Shown here: piece by piece, positions 6,005 through 14,577 of the stretch
Layout: each line of letters begins with the position of its first letter
Numbering within the stretch: position 1 is the stretch's first letter
Source of the DNA: Bacteroidota bacterium
Lineage (GTDB): Bacteria; Bacteroidota; Bacteroidia; Flavobacteriales; Weeksellaceae
Direction: 5' to 3'
DNA length: 24,267 nt
Assembly (NCBI GenBank): GCA_018266965.1
Contig: JAFDZJ010000036.1
Location: forward strand, 1 to 24,267
The notes under the pieces: model-generated
Databases searched by the model: none
Told to the model about the DNA's origin: nothing
Seen by the model: the letters and a program-made list of their open reading frames with translations, nothing else
Made by a program: the position numbers and the translations under genes

Positions 6005-7053
6005 GCAGAAGATTACCCATTTACTTTTTAATTGATGTTTCCGAATCAATGGTTGGGGAACAAATCCAACTCGTGGAAGAAGGATTGGCAACCATTATCA
6101 AAGAATTGAAAAGCGACCCTTACGCTTTGGAAACGGTGCATATTGCAATCATTGTGTTTGCAGGTCAGGCACAAACCATAGTTCCGCTTACGGACATCGT
6201 TAATTTTTATCCGCCAAAATTCCCGATTGGTGGAGGTACTTCGTTGGGCGTTGGTTTGGGACAGTTAATGTTTGAGTTGCGTAAAAACACAATCAAAACA
6301 ACCGCTGAACAAAAAGGCGATTGGAAACCGATTATCTTTTTGTTTACTGACGGTGTGCCTACGGACGATACAAAAGCGGCTTTCAATGAATGGAAACAAA
6401 ATTGGCAACGCCAAACAAATTTGGTTGCTGTTTCATTTGGCGAAGAAACCGACTTGCATTTGCTGAAAGAGCTGACCGATAATGTTTTGCTGTTCAAAAA
6501 CACAACGACTCAATCTTACAAAGAATTTTTCCGTTGGGTTACGGCTTCAATCAAATCAAGCAGTTTGAGCGTGGATAGCAATGGTTCGGGCTTTGAACTT
6601 TCAAAAATGAATGATGAAGTAATTGAAAAAATAGACCTGTCAAAAAACAAACCCAAACAATTTGTTGATGACAACTTTGTTGTGATTGCTGCAAAATGCC
6701 AAAACACAAAACGACCTTATTTAATCAAGTTCAGAAAGAGTTTAAGCAATTCCGATTTTGGCGATTTAGGACTTACAACAAAAGAATACCGATTAGTTGG
6801 GGCGTATCAGGTGGACAATAATTATTTTGAATTATCCGATTCAAACGCCACTTCTCAAAAAATAAATACCGAAGAATTACGAGGTGCACCAACTTGCCCA
6901 AGTTGCGGAAATCAGTTTGGTTTTGCGGCTTGTCAATGTGGCGGTATTCATTGCATTGGTGAAGAAAAAATAAGCACTTGCCCTTGGTGCGGTAATCAAG
7001 GTGAATACGGATTTGGCGAAGGTGGATTTGATGTAAACAGAACACAAGGATAA
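6001..7053 (+). CDS. vWA protein with C-terminal TerY-C zinc-binding domain
   Basis: This 350-aa protein has an N-terminal vWA domain (about residues 5-190) with an intact MIDAS: DVSES at 12-16, GGGTSLG near 77-83, and TDGVPTDD near 116-123. A C-terminal module (about 225-350) ends in a cysteine cluster of CPSCGNQ, ACQCGG, HCIGE and CPWCG, seven cysteines that look like a treble-clef or ribbon zinc site. This matches the TerY-C metal-binding domain found fused to TerY vWA domains. It is the third vWA protein in the operon and the one directly upstream of the PP2C and kinase genes (3 bases to the PP2C start), so it is the likely core TerY of the TerY-P triad. Confidence 0.9.
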   Translation: MSRRLPIYFLIDVSESMVGEQIQLVEEGLATIIKELKSDPYALETVHIAIIVFAGQAQTIVPLTDIVNFYPPKFPIGGGTSLGVGLGQLMFELRKNTIKTTAEQKGDWKPIIFLFTDGVPTDDTKAAFNEWKQNWQRQTNLVAVSFGEETDLHLLKELTDNVLLFKNTTTQSYKEFFRWVTASIKSSSLSVDSNGSGFELSKMNDEVIEKIDLSKNKPKQFVDDNFVVIAAKCQNTKRPYLIKFRKSLSNSDFGDLGLTTKEYRLVGAYQVDNNYFELSDSNATSQKINTEELRGAPTCPSCGNQFGFAACQCGGIHCIGEEKISTCPWCGNQGEYGFGEGGFDVNRTQG

Positions 7054-7056
7054 AAA

Positions 7057-8466
7057 ATGAACGAAGCGAAAACATATTTAGAACAGTTGTTGCAAAAGCA
7101 CAAAATCAGTATGGAGAAACATCACACTGTTTTGTTAGAACCTTTTGCTAATGACGAGTTCATAACTAACGCATATAATTCAATTAAAAATACACAACAA
7201 GCAATGATTGATAAATGGAAAGAAAAAACACAAATTGAAGATGTAAAAGTCAAACAAATTGCTTTGACAAACGGCACGGTAAATAAGCCATACGAATTTG
7301 TGTTTGATTTTGAGCAACTGAAATTAAATGACATCATTGGCGATTACAACATTGAAGCCGATGAAAAAACAGGGCTTGAATTTCACAAAGAAGAAAACAA
7401 AATTTCAGGCGTTCCAAAGGAAGCGGGCGAATTTGTTTTAAAGTTTAATTTCAAATTGAAAACAGAAACAGACGAACAACCTTTTCATCAAAAAGAAATT
7501 AAACTGTTTGTAAATGCTGACCCGAAATCGCTTTGGAAAAACGAACCAACACCAACCGACATTGAGTATTACAAACCTGATGATGTTTCCGCACATTTTG
7601 AATTTGGAACAAGAAAACTGATTATCGGTTCAAAACGTGGCAGAAGCCACGCCCACGAAGCAAAGCCGAGAGATGATGCTTTTGAATATACTTTTCAAGA
7701 TGAAACAGGTTGGGGAATTATTGCCGTTGCAGACGGTGCAGGTTCGGCAAAATACAGTCGCAAAGGCTCTGAAATTGCTTGCGAAACAATTATTGAATTT
7801 TTCAAAAATGTAGAAAAAGAAAAATTGCAGGAAATTGAAACTGCCATTCAAAATTTTCTTTCGGAAGAAACAGACGAAAACCGAAATACATTAAGTGGAC
7901 TTTTAAGTACACAATTAGTCAAAGCTGCATTTACGGCTCAACAAAACATCAAAGAAGAAGCGACAAAGAAAGAAGCGGAAATCAGAGATTATTCCACTAC
8001 GCTCATTTTCGTTTTGATAAAAAAATACGAAAACAAATATCTCATCACTTCTTTTTGGGTAGGTGACGGTGGCATTGGAATATACAACAAAGACAAAAAC
8101 GAAGTTGCTGTTTTGGGAACGCCCGACAGTGGCGAGTTTGCAGGGCAAACACGCTTTCTGACAATGAGCGACATTTTTGCTGACAGTTCTGTTTACAATC
8201 GCATAAAATTAAAAGTTGTAGAAGATTTTACCGCTTTAATTCTTATGACAGACGGCATTACCGATGCAAAATTTCAAACCGATAACAACTTAAACAAAAT
8301 TGAAAAATGGAATGAGTTGTGGGACGATTTGAACGGCAACAATCAAGACAACAGCAAAGTAGATTTCACAAAACCGATTGAGGAAACAGCACAAGAACTA
8401 ATGACTTGGTTAGACTTTTGGAGTGCGGGCAATCACGATGACAGAACTATTGCAATTTTATATTAA
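7057..8466 (+). CDS. PP2C-family phosphatase with N-terminal Ig-like domain
   Basis: This 469-aa protein has a C-terminal PP2C (PPM) phosphatase domain (about 190-469). The metal-site motifs are KPRDDAF near 200-206, VADGAGSAKYS near 224-234, VGDGGIGIY, MTDGITDAK and GNHDDRTIAIL at the end, so the aspartates are intact. The N-terminus is helical and charged (1-65). It is followed by an Ig-like module (about 72-150) with the GTVNKPYEF...ISGVPKEAGEF pattern typical of putative Ig domains, usually found in surface proteins and unusual in a protein without a signal peptide. The partner is the kinase encoded 5 bases downstream; together with the vWA gene upstream they form the TerY-P phosphorylation switch. 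The likely substrates are the vWA or TerD proteins of this operon (inference). Confidence 0.88.
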   Translation: MNEAKTYLEQLLQKHKISMEKHHTVLLEPFANDEFITNAYNSIKNTQQAMIDKWKEKTQIEDVKVKQIALTNGTVNKPYEFVFDFEQLKLNDIIGDYNIEADEKTGLEFHKEENKISGVPKEAGEFVLKFNFKLKTETDEQPFHQKEIKLFVNADPKSLWKNEPTPTDIEYYKPDDVSAHFEFGTRKLIIGSKRGRSHAHEAKPRDDAFEYTFQDETGWGIIAVADGAGSAKYSRKGSEIACETIIEFFKNVEKEKLQEIETAIQNFLSEETDENRNTLSGLLSTQLVKAAFTAQQNIKEEATKKEAEIRDYSTTLIFVLIKKYENKYLITSFWVGDGGIGIYNKDKNEVAVLGTPDSGEFAGQTRFLTMSDIFADSSVYNRIKLKVVEDFTALILMTDGITDAKFQTDNNLNKIEKWNELWDDLNGNNQDNSKVDFTKPIEETAQELMTWLDFWSAGNHDDRTIAILY

Positions 8467-8471
8467 ACGCT

Positions 8472-9977
8472 ATGAGTAAAACTATCACAGTAAAAAACGC
8501 AGAGGGCAAAACGTATCAGTTTGTTGATGACGGCTCGCCAATGCAAGGCGGAATGAAAGATGTTTATTTTTCGCCCGACAAATCGTATGTGGTTGCGTTC
8601 TTTCGTGATAAGCAAGATTTCAATTCAAAAGAGCGATTAACCAACATTGTAAAGACATACAGAGAACGCATTTTTAATCAGGCAGGTGGCGAATATTGGA
8701 AAGAATTATTTTGCTGGCCTTCTGATATGTTGGAACACAACGGACAAACAGGCATTGTTGTTCCTGTTTATCAAAAACATTTTTTCTTTCAGAAAGGATT
8801 TCATTCGGCAGACATTATAAAAGGACACGAAAAGCAAGGAAAATGGTTTGCTTCGGCACAATACCGCAGTCAGCAATTCAAACTGCATTTGGATAAATCC
8901 GAATTAGGCGATTGGGGAAAATATCTTGCCGTTTGCATTAAAATCAGTCGTGCCGTTAGGCGTATGCACGCAGCAGGTTTAGCACATTCCGACTTGTCAT
9001 ACAAAAATGTTTTGATTGACCCTGTTACAGGAAAAGCCGCAATCATAGACATTGACGGTTTGGTTGTTCCGGGCAAGTTTCCGCCCGATGTGGTAGGAAC
9101 GCCTGATTTTATTGCACCCGAAGTATTGGCAACAATTCATTTACCCAAAAACGACCCGAACAGAAAATTGCCAAGCATAGCAACCGACCGCCACGCTTTG
9201 GCTGTAATGATTTATATGTATTTGTTGTATCGCCACCCATTGCGTGGCGGAAAAGTCCACGATACCGACCCACAAAAAGACGAGGAACTTTCAATGGGTT
9301 CAAAAGCATTGTTTATTGAACACCCAACAGACAAATCAAACCGCCCGAAACTAAACCAAGTGAAACCAACGCATTTGCCTTGGGCTGATGCAAGCAAAAT
9401 TCCGTACACCGTTACGGGACCTTATTTGAAAGATTTGTTTGACAAAGCATTTATTGACGGTTTACATAATCCAAGTATCAGACCAACAGCTAACCAATGG
9501 GAAGAAGCATTGATAAAAACCGTTGATTTAATGCAACCTTGTCAAAATACAAATTGTGAACAAAAATGGTTTGTATTTGATAATTCAACTTCGCCCAAGT
9601 GCCCATTTTGCGGAACAAAATACAAAGGACAACTTCCTGTTCTAAACCTTTACTATTCGCCAAAAGCTGGCAACTTCAGACCCGAAAATCACAGACTAAT
9701 GGTTTATTCAGGGCAGAATATTTATCAATGGCACAGCAACCGGAATGTTTTTCCAAATGAGAAATTGACACCTGAACAAACACAACCCGTTGCGGATTTT
9801 CATTTTCATAATGGTAAATGGATTTTGATAAACAGAAAACTCACATCAATGAAAGATGTAACAGATGATAAAGAAATTCCAATAGGTTCATCAGTAGATA
9901 TAACAGACGGTAAAAAAATATTACTGTCCAAAGAAGATGGCGGAAGATTGGTCATAGTTCAATTAGTAAACAATTAA
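8472..9977 (+). CDS. Protein kinase with zinc ribbon (TerY-P kinase)
   Basis: This 501-aa serine/threonine-type kinase has catalytic HSDLSYKNVLID (HxD and Asn present), DIDG in place of DFG, and GTPDFIAPEV as the APE segment, near residues 176-217. The glycine-rich loop is the loose GGMKDVYFS near 26-34. The VAIK lysine is not evident in VVAFFRDK, so ATP anchoring must differ or use a nearby residue. A zinc ribbon, CQNTNC...CPFCG, lies at about 356-383. The last 110 residues are beta-rich and loosely FHA-like, but this is uncertain. The family is the cytosolic kinase of TerY-P modules, coded next to PP2C and vWA genes as here. TerC follows after 15 bases. Confidence 0.88.
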   Translation: MSKTITVKNAEGKTYQFVDDGSPMQGGMKDVYFSPDKSYVVAFFRDKQDFNSKERLTNIVKTYRERIFNQAGGEYWKELFCWPSDMLEHNGQTGIVVPVYQKHFFFQKGFHSADIIKGHEKQGKWFASAQYRSQQFKLHLDKSELGDWGKYLAVCIKISRAVRRMHAAGLAHSDLSYKNVLIDPVTGKAAIIDIDGLVVPGKFPPDVVGTPDFIAPEVLATIHLPKNDPNRKLPSIATDRHALAVMIYMYLLYRHPLRGGKVHDTDPQKDEELSMGSKALFIEHPTDKSNRPKLNQVKPTHLPWADASKIPYTVTGPYLKDLFDKAFIDGLHNPSIRPTANQWEEALIKTVDLMQPCQNTNCEQKWFVFDNSTSPKCPFCGTKYKGQLPVLNLYYSPKAGNFRPENHRLMVYSGQNIYQWHSNRNVFPNEKLTPEQTQPVADFHFHNGKWILINRKLTSMKDVTDDKEIPIGSSVDITDGKKILLSKEDGGRLVIVQLVNN

Positions 9978-9992
9978 AAAACAAAAAGAGAA

Positions 9993-11012
9993 ATGGAACA
10001 GAGTATTTTAAACTTACACCCCGGACTGGTTTGGGGATTTGGTATCACGGTAGTCATTATGCTATTGTTAGACCTTGGCGTTTTCAACAAAAAAAGCCAC
10101 ATCGTTACAAATAAAGAAGCTACGATTTGGACAATTGTCTGGATTTCCTTGGCAATGGTTTTTTCAGGCGTAGTGTATTATGTTTTCAATCAAGATGCAG
10201 GCGGACACGATTTAGCCATTGAAAAATTTACACAATTTCAAGCAGCATACTGGATTGAAAAGGCTTTGTCTGTTGATAATCTTTTTGTCTTTATTTTGGT
10301 GTTTTCCTATTTCAAAGTTCCGAGAGAACTACATCACAAAGTACTGTTTTGGGGAATTTTAGGAGCATTGGTATTTAGAGCCATTTTCATTTTTGCAGGA
10401 GTTGGAATTATCAATTTGACCTATCTACCCACTTATGAATTGTTTGGAAAAGCTGTTGAAATCAATGTTGTTTTAACCTTATTCGGATTGTTTCTCATTT
10501 ACGCAGGTATAAAATCTTGGGGAGGCGGAGATGATGACGATGAGCAGGATTTTGCAAATTCAGCAGGTGCAAAATTGGTAAAAAGACTTTACAAAGTGAG
10601 CGACAATTACGATAAGGATAAGTTTTTCACTATCCAAAACGGAATACGACTTGCTACACCTCTTTTGGTTGTAGTTGCTGTTATAGAATTTACCGATGTA
10701 TTGTTTGCAGTAGATAGTATTCCTGCAATTTTTGGGGTTTCAAAAGACCCATTCATACTATACACTTCCAACATTTTTGCTATTCTTGGATTACGTTCGT
10801 TATACTTCCTGTTGTCGAACTTTATTCATATGTTCAGCAAATTGCCTTACGGAATATCTATCATTTTGGCGTTTATCGGCATTAAGATGGTTATTTCCCC
10901 TTGGATTCATATTTCATCTTCAATTTCATTAGGAATTGTCGGTGGCGTTTTGGTGCTTTCGGTAATTTTATCGTTGATGTTTCCCGAAAAGAAAGAGGAA
11001 GAAACAGCTTAA
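9993..11012 (+). CDS. terC: TerC family integral membrane protein
   Basis: This 339-aa polytopic protein has about nine membrane spans. TerC hallmarks are present: LDLGVFNKKSH near 27-37, EKALSVDNLFVFILVF near 88-103, and EFTDVLFAVDSIPAIFGVSK near 232-251, including the intramembrane acidic residues expected to bind metal. An acidic cytosolic loop (GGGDDDDEQD, about 176-185) lies mid-protein. TerC is the membrane hub of Ter systems and is linked to manganese or other metal export. It is the last gene of the operon and is followed by a strong hairpin terminator. The protein is complete and of usual length for the family. Confidence 0.95.
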   Translation: MEQSILNLHPGLVWGFGITVVIMLLLDLGVFNKKSHIVTNKEATIWTIVWISLAMVFSGVVYYVFNQDAGGHDLAIEKFTQFQAAYWIEKALSVDNLFVFILVFSYFKVPRELHHKVLFWGILGALVFRAIFIFAGVGIINLTYLPTYELFGKAVEINVVLTLFGLFLIYAGIKSWGGGDDDDEQDFANSAGAKLVKRLYKVSDNYDKDKFFTIQNGIRLATPLLVVVAVIEFTDVLFAVDSIPAIFGVSKDPFILYTSNIFAILGLRSLYFLLSNFIHMFSKLPYGISIILAFIGIKMVISPWIHISSSISLGIVGGVLVLSVILSLMFPEKKEEETA

Positions 11013-11032
11013 CAGAAGAAACTCTAAATTTA

Positions 11033-11072
11033 AAACCCAATTAGTGTATATCATTGCACTAATTGGGTTTTT
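11033..11072 (+). terminator. Rho-independent terminator after terC
   Basis: A perfect 14-bp stem, AAACCCAATTAGTG (11033-11046) with CACTAATTGGGTTT (11057-11070), has a 10-base loop and runs into a T-tract (TTTTT, 11068-11072). It begins 20 bases after the terC stop. It ends the ter operon and separates it from the AlbA_2-type gene, which must then have its own promoter. Confidence 0.9.
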
Positions 11073-11103
11073 CTGTTTGAAAGACTGTACTCAAATATAA
11101 AAA

Positions 11104-12468
11104 ATGAGTACCTTTGCAACCGTGTCAGAAAGCCAAAACATAGAATACAAAAGCACTTGGAGAGATGAATATCTCAAATGGATTTGCGGTTTTGCAAACG
11201 CCAATGGTGGTACTATTTTCATCGGTAAAGATGATGACGGAAAGATTGTTGGTGTTGCTGATGCAAAAAAGTTGTTGGAAGAAATTCCCAACAAAGTGCG
11301 TGATGTTTTGGGTATTTTAGTTGATGTGAATTTGAAAGAAACCAAGCAAGGAGATTATTTGGAAATTGTTGTTGAACCTTATCCAAACGCAATAAGCTAC
11401 AAAGGACAATATCATTACCGAAGTGGAAGTACCAAGCAAGAATTGAAAGGTGCGGCTTTGGATAAATTCTTGTTGCAGAAAAAAGGGAAACGTTGGGACG
11501 GAGTACCTGTTCCAAAAGTTTCTGAAAAAGATTTGAAACAAGAAGCGTTTGAGTTTTTTCGCAAACGTGGTTTCAAAAACAAACGTCTTTCGGAAGACAG
11601 TTTAACCGACAGCAACGAGCATTTATTGGAAAACTTGAAACTCGTTGAAAACGGTTATCTGAAACGGGCAGCAATTCTTTTGTTCCACCCTGACCCTGAA
11701 AAATTTGTAACCGGTGCTTACATCAAAATCGGATATTTTGAAACTGATGCCGATTTGATTTTCCAAGACGAAGTTCACGGAAATTTGTTTGAACAGGTTG
11801 AAAAAACAATGGAAATTCTGTTTACAAAGTATTTCAAAGCATACATTAGTTACGAGGGAATACATCGTGTAGAAACGTTTGAATATCCCGAAGATGCCGT
11901 TCGTGAAGCAATTTTGAATGCCGTTGCTCACAAAGATTATTCAGGTTACACGCCTATTCAAATCAGCGTTTACAAAGACAAAATAATGATTTGGAACGAA
12001 GGGCAACTTCCCGAAGATTGGACAATGGAAAAATTGACCAAAACAAAACACCCGTCAATGGCTTATAATCCTGACATTGCCAATGCGTTTTTCAGAAGTG
12101 GTTACATTGAAGCGTGGGGACGTGGATTTTCAAAAATGACAAATCAATGTATTTCGGCAGGACTTCCCGAACCGCTTTACTATTACGAAATGTCGGGGTT
12201 TTGGGTGGTTTTCAGAAAAGACATTTACAACGCTGACTATTTGCAAACACTTGGACTGAACGACAGGCAAGTGAAAGCGGTTTTGCACACCAAAGACAAA
12301 GGAAAAATAACAAACAGCGACTACCAAACCTTGAATACCGTTTCAAAAGCAACCGCAACAAGGGACTTGACAGAGTTAATAAACAGACAAATTATCGTTT
12401 TACAGGGAAGTGGAAAACGGGATATACATTATATTTTGCGAGTTGCTGAACCAAAAATGAGCCAATAA
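11104..12468 (+). CDS. Schlafen/AlbA_2-type putative DNA-binding protein
   Basis: This 454-aa protein has an N-terminal AlbA_2 (Schlafen-like) domain: ESQNIEYKSTW near 9-19, ICGFANANGGTIFIGKDDDG near 26-45, and YRSGSTKQEL near 102-111. A middle region contains AILNAVAHKDYSGYTPIQI (about 269-287) and the GRGFSKM segment (about 340-346), typical of the GHKL-like C-terminal half of these proteins. The end is a winged-helix-like stretch (about 385-450). The family is annotated as putative transcriptional regulators or helicase-related proteins, and several members are defence-linked. It lies after the terC terminator. TACCTTTG, a perfect TAnnTTTG box, overlaps codons 2-5 (11109-11116), so a GTG start at 11122 is possible. 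Confidence 0.88.
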   Translation: MSTFATVSESQNIEYKSTWRDEYLKWICGFANANGGTIFIGKDDDGKIVGVADAKKLLEEIPNKVRDVLGILVDVNLKETKQGDYLEIVVEPYPNAISYKGQYHYRSGSTKQELKGAALDKFLLQKKGKRWDGVPVPKVSEKDLKQEAFEFFRKRGFKNKRLSEDSLTDSNEHLLENLKLVENGYLKRAAILLFHPDPEKFVTGAYIKIGYFETDADLIFQDEVHGNLFEQVEKTMEILFTKYFKAYISYEGIHRVETFEYPEDAVREAILNAVAHKDYSGYTPIQISVYKDKIMIWNEGQLPEDWTMEKLTKTKHPSMAYNPDIANAFFRSGYIEAWGRGFSKMTNQCISAGLPEPLYYYEMSGFWVVFRKDIYNADYLQTLGLNDRQVKAVLHTKDKGKITNSDYQTLNTVSKATATRDLTELINRQIIVLQGSGKRDIHYILRVAEPKMSQ

Positions 12469-12520
12469 CGAGCCAAATGAGCCAAAAAAGAACCAAAACG
12501 AAACAAGACAGCCCACGCAT

Positions 12521-12586
12521 TTGGTAGCACATTTTCATTTTTGCCAACCGCATAAAGCCAAACAAAAAATGAAAAAGAGCTACCAA
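12521..12586 (+). repeat. F2 hairpin, cassette 2 tail copy
   Basis: The arms 12521-12542 and 12565-12586 pair at 20 of 22 positions. The only mismatches are the two conserved ones where GCACAT faces AAGAGC. The loop GCCAACCGCATAAAGCCAA resembles that of the copy upstream of hsdM. It sits 52 bases after the stop of the AlbA_2-type gene. The outer stem sequence (TTGGTAGC) differs from the other copies, so complementarity is kept while sequence changes. It might also act as a terminator-like structure, but no T-tract follows. Confidence 0.7.
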
Positions 12587-12634
12587 GCAAACGCACCAAC
12601 AACCCGACACGACAAAACAACGAGTGAAAGAAGG

Positions 12635-12795
12635 GCAGCTGATAACAAGGGTTTGGCGTAATGGCGGGTGACGTTCTTCGTATGAAACTTTTTGCTAAAT
12701 TTGAACTTTGGTGCTTCGGTTGAAGTGTAGTGCTAAAAATCCGCCACTACGCCAAGCCCCAAACCGTTGGCAGCAAGCGTAAAACGACACGACAC
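12635..12795 (+). repeat. F1 structured repeat, copy C (attC-like cassette boundary)
   Basis: The left arm 12635-12668 contains GCTGATAAC and GGGTTTGGCGTAATGGCGG. The right arm 12741-12774 contains CCGCCACTACGCCAAGCCC and ends GTTGGCAGC. The arms pair with an A/C mismatch and the conserved GGTTT/AAGCC wobble. The inner stem bases (TTGGCG here, TTTGCG in B and D, TTGCCA in A) change together on both sides, which indicates selection on structure. The left end matches the right end of copy B, and the right end matches the left end of copy D. The trailing CGACACGACAC (12785-12795) is the shared head sequence. Confidence 0.8.
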
Positions 12796-12906
12796 AGCAG
12801 ACTATTGACACAAAAAAGAGAAATAAATTTTGACAGGTGAACAACGACATACAGACCATATTGAAAACGGACAACGAGTAAGCCGACACTCATTGCCTAC
12901 CATTCT

Positions 12907-12950
12907 GTATTTTTTATTTTCCCCACCCGCATTTTTTTTAATTCAATTTT
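12907..12950 (+). repeat. Left member of a distant inverted repeat flanking the RM operon
   Basis: Two blocks, GTATTTTTTATTTTC (12907-12921) and ATTTTTTTTAATTCAATTTT (12931-12950), are exact reverse complements of 23929-23943 and 23896-23915, 15/15 and 20/20 bases. The 9-base spacer contains CCCACCC. AT-rich composition raises the chance of coincidence, but the AATTCAATTTT part is not simple sequence. The flanking bases 12796-12906 hold no gene I can support. Confidence 0.6.
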
Positions 12951-12963
12951 ATTACCTGCCCGC

Positions 12964-13031
12964 AAACGGCACATTGGCTTTTGCCCCAACCGCACAAGCC
13001 AACCCTTCAGGCAAAATCCAAAGAGCCGTTT
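12964..13031 (+). repeat. F2 hairpin, cassette 3 head copy (upstream of hsdM)
   Basis: The arms 12964-12985 and 13010-13031 pair at 19 of 22 positions, including the two conserved mismatches (GCACAT facing AAGAGC). The loop CCAACCGCACAAGCCAACCC is shared in part with the other cassette 2 and 3 copies. It lies 70 bases upstream of hsdM, in the presumed leader or promoter region. TACCTTTA at 13071-13078 is one base off the Bacteroidota -7 consensus, with no clear -33 box. Confidence 0.7.
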
Positions 13032-13101
13032 TTTGCCAACCCGCAACGACAAACTTTAGCTATATAAATTTACCTTTACGAACTGAATTTTACGATAGAA
13101 C

Positions 13102-14577
13102 ATGACTCAAAAACAATTAGAAGATTACCTCTGGGGAGCAGCCAACATTCTGCGTGGAATGATTGATGCGGCTGACTTCAAACAATATATTTTCCCTTTG
13201 TTGTTTTTTAAACGGGTGAGCGACCTGTATGATGAAGAATTTCAGTTGGCTTTAGAAGAAAGTGGTGGTGATTTAGACTATGCTTCGTTTGCCGAAAACC
13301 ACCGTTTTCAAATACCCAAAGGTTGCCATTGGGAAGATGTAAGAAAGAAAACCGTTAACGTAGGCGAAGCTTTGGTAAAAGCATTTAACGGCATAGAAAA
13401 AGCCAACTTTGAACTGCTGCATGATGTGTTTGGCGATGCCCAATGGACCAACAAGCGAAGGATGAGCGATGAAAAACTCCTTGACCTGATTGAGCATTTC
13501 AGCAAAATGAATTTGAGTGTAGCCAATGTGCCCCATGACATTATGGGCGAAGGCTACGAATACCTGATTAAGAAATTTGCAGACGACAGCGGACATACAG
13601 CAGCCGAGTTTTACACCAACCGCACGGTGGTAAAACTGATGACCCAAATTACCGACCCCAAAAGCAACGAAAGCATTTACGACCCTACTTGCGGCAGTGG
13701 CGGTATTTTGTTGAGTGCCGCTTTGCACCTGAAAGAGCAAGGCAAAGAATACCGTACGCTGAAACTATATGGACAGGAGCTGAACCTGATTACTTCTGCC
13801 ATTGCCCGTATCAATATGTTCATGCACAATGTAGATGAGTTTTTGATTGTGCAGGGCGACACTTTAGACAGCCCGCAGATATTGGAGAATGACGAACTTA
13901 AAAAGTTCGATGTGATTATGGCTAACCCGCCTTACAGCGTAAAAAAGTGGAGCCAAAGCAAATGGATAAACGACCCTTTTGGACGCAATATTTGGGGAAC
14001 ACCACCGCAGGGTTGTGCCGACTATGCTTTTCAGCAGCACATAATGAAAAGCCTGAACCCCGAAACAGGGCGTTGCGTGGTGCTGTGGCCGCATGGCGTA
14101 TTGTTTAGAGACAGCGAAGCCGACATACGCAAACGCATGATTGAAGAAGATTATGTAGATGCCGTCATTGGCTTAGGCAAAAACCTGTTTTACAACAGCA
14201 GCATGGAAAGTTGTTTGCTGGTGTGCCGCATGAAAAAGCCCAAAGAAAGAAAAGGCAAGATTATTTTTATTGATGCTAAAGAGGAACTACGCATAGAACG
14301 CACCAATGCCTGGCTTGAACCACCGCACATAAAAAAGATAAGCGATGCCTATTGGAAGTTTAAAGATGCCGAAGGCTTTACCAAAGTAGCCAACAACAAA
14401 GAAGTATTAGCCAACAACGGCAACCTGAGCATACAACTTTATGTGAAGCAAGCTGCCAATACCATTGAACACAATACCGAAGAACTGATTGCCGATGTAA
14501 AAGCAGGGCAAAAACAGATTAATGCTTCATTGGAAAACCTATTTACTCAACTGAAAAATATTGGAATAGAAGCATGA
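13102..14577 (+). CDS. hsdM: Type I restriction-modification DNA methyltransferase subunit HsdM
   Basis: This 491-aa N6-adenine methyltransferase has an N-terminal helical HsdM_N domain (about 1-140, with FPLLFFKRVSDLYDEEF near 36-52). The SAM-binding motif I is DPTCGSGGILLSA near 194-206, and the catalytic motif IV is NPPY near 275-278. The C-terminal helical tail (about 440-491) is of the kind that contacts HsdS. With two HsdM and one HsdS it forms the modification enzyme that protects host DNA. The last four bases overlap the hsdS start (ATGA, 14574-14577). It is the first gene of the defence operon, about 330 bases after the F1-C right end. Confidence 0.95.
   Translation: MTQKQLEDYLWGAANILRGMIDAADFKQYIFPLLFFKRVSDLYDEEFQLALEESGGDLDYASFAENHRFQIPKGCHWEDVRKKTVNVGEALVKAFNGIEKANFELLHDVFGDAQWTNKRRMSDEKLLDLIEHFSKMNLSVANVPHDIMGEGYEYLIKKFADDSGHTAAEFYTNRTVVKLMTQITDPKSNESIYDPTCGSGGILLSAALHLKEQGKEYRTLKLYGQELNLITSAIARINMFMHNVDEFLIVQGDTLDSPQILENDELKKFDVIMANPPYSVKKWSQSKWINDPFGRNIWGTPPQGCADYAFQQHIMKSLNPETGRCVVLWPHGVLFRDSEADIRKRMIEEDYVDAVIGLGKNLFYNSSMESCLLVCRMKKPKERKGKIIFIDAKEELRIERTNAWLEPPHIKKISDAYWKFKDAEGFTKVANNKEVLANNGNLSIQLYVKQAANTIEHNTEELIADVKAGQKQINASLENLFTQLKNIGIEA

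Larger units (their letters stand above)
2072..12766 (+). mobile_element. Putative giant integron-like cassette 2 (Ter/TerY-P stress operon)
   Basis: The cassette is bounded by the GTT points of F1 copies B and C. The head GTTATCAGC (2071-2079) is the exact reverse complement of GCTGATAAC (12638-12646), the left end of the next repeat, and differs from its own partner end. The payload is the ter operon plus the AlbA_2-type gene, all on the + strand. F2 hairpins lie near both ends (2148-2214 and 12521-12586). At about 10.7 kb it is far above the usual size of an integron cassette, so a different recombinase class is possible. Mobility is inferred, not observed. Confidence 0.45.

Noticed and set aside
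12830..13105. 91-aa + strand open frame upstream of hsdM
   Set aside because: It starts from a non-ATG codon and runs through the inverted-repeat block and the F2 hairpin. Its low-complexity translation reflects those elements, and it overlaps the hsdM start.
13273..13740. 155-aa minus-strand frame inside hsdM (and the 154-aa frame at 4920-5384)
   Set aside because: These are shadows of strongly conserved genes on the + strand, with no motifs or independent context.
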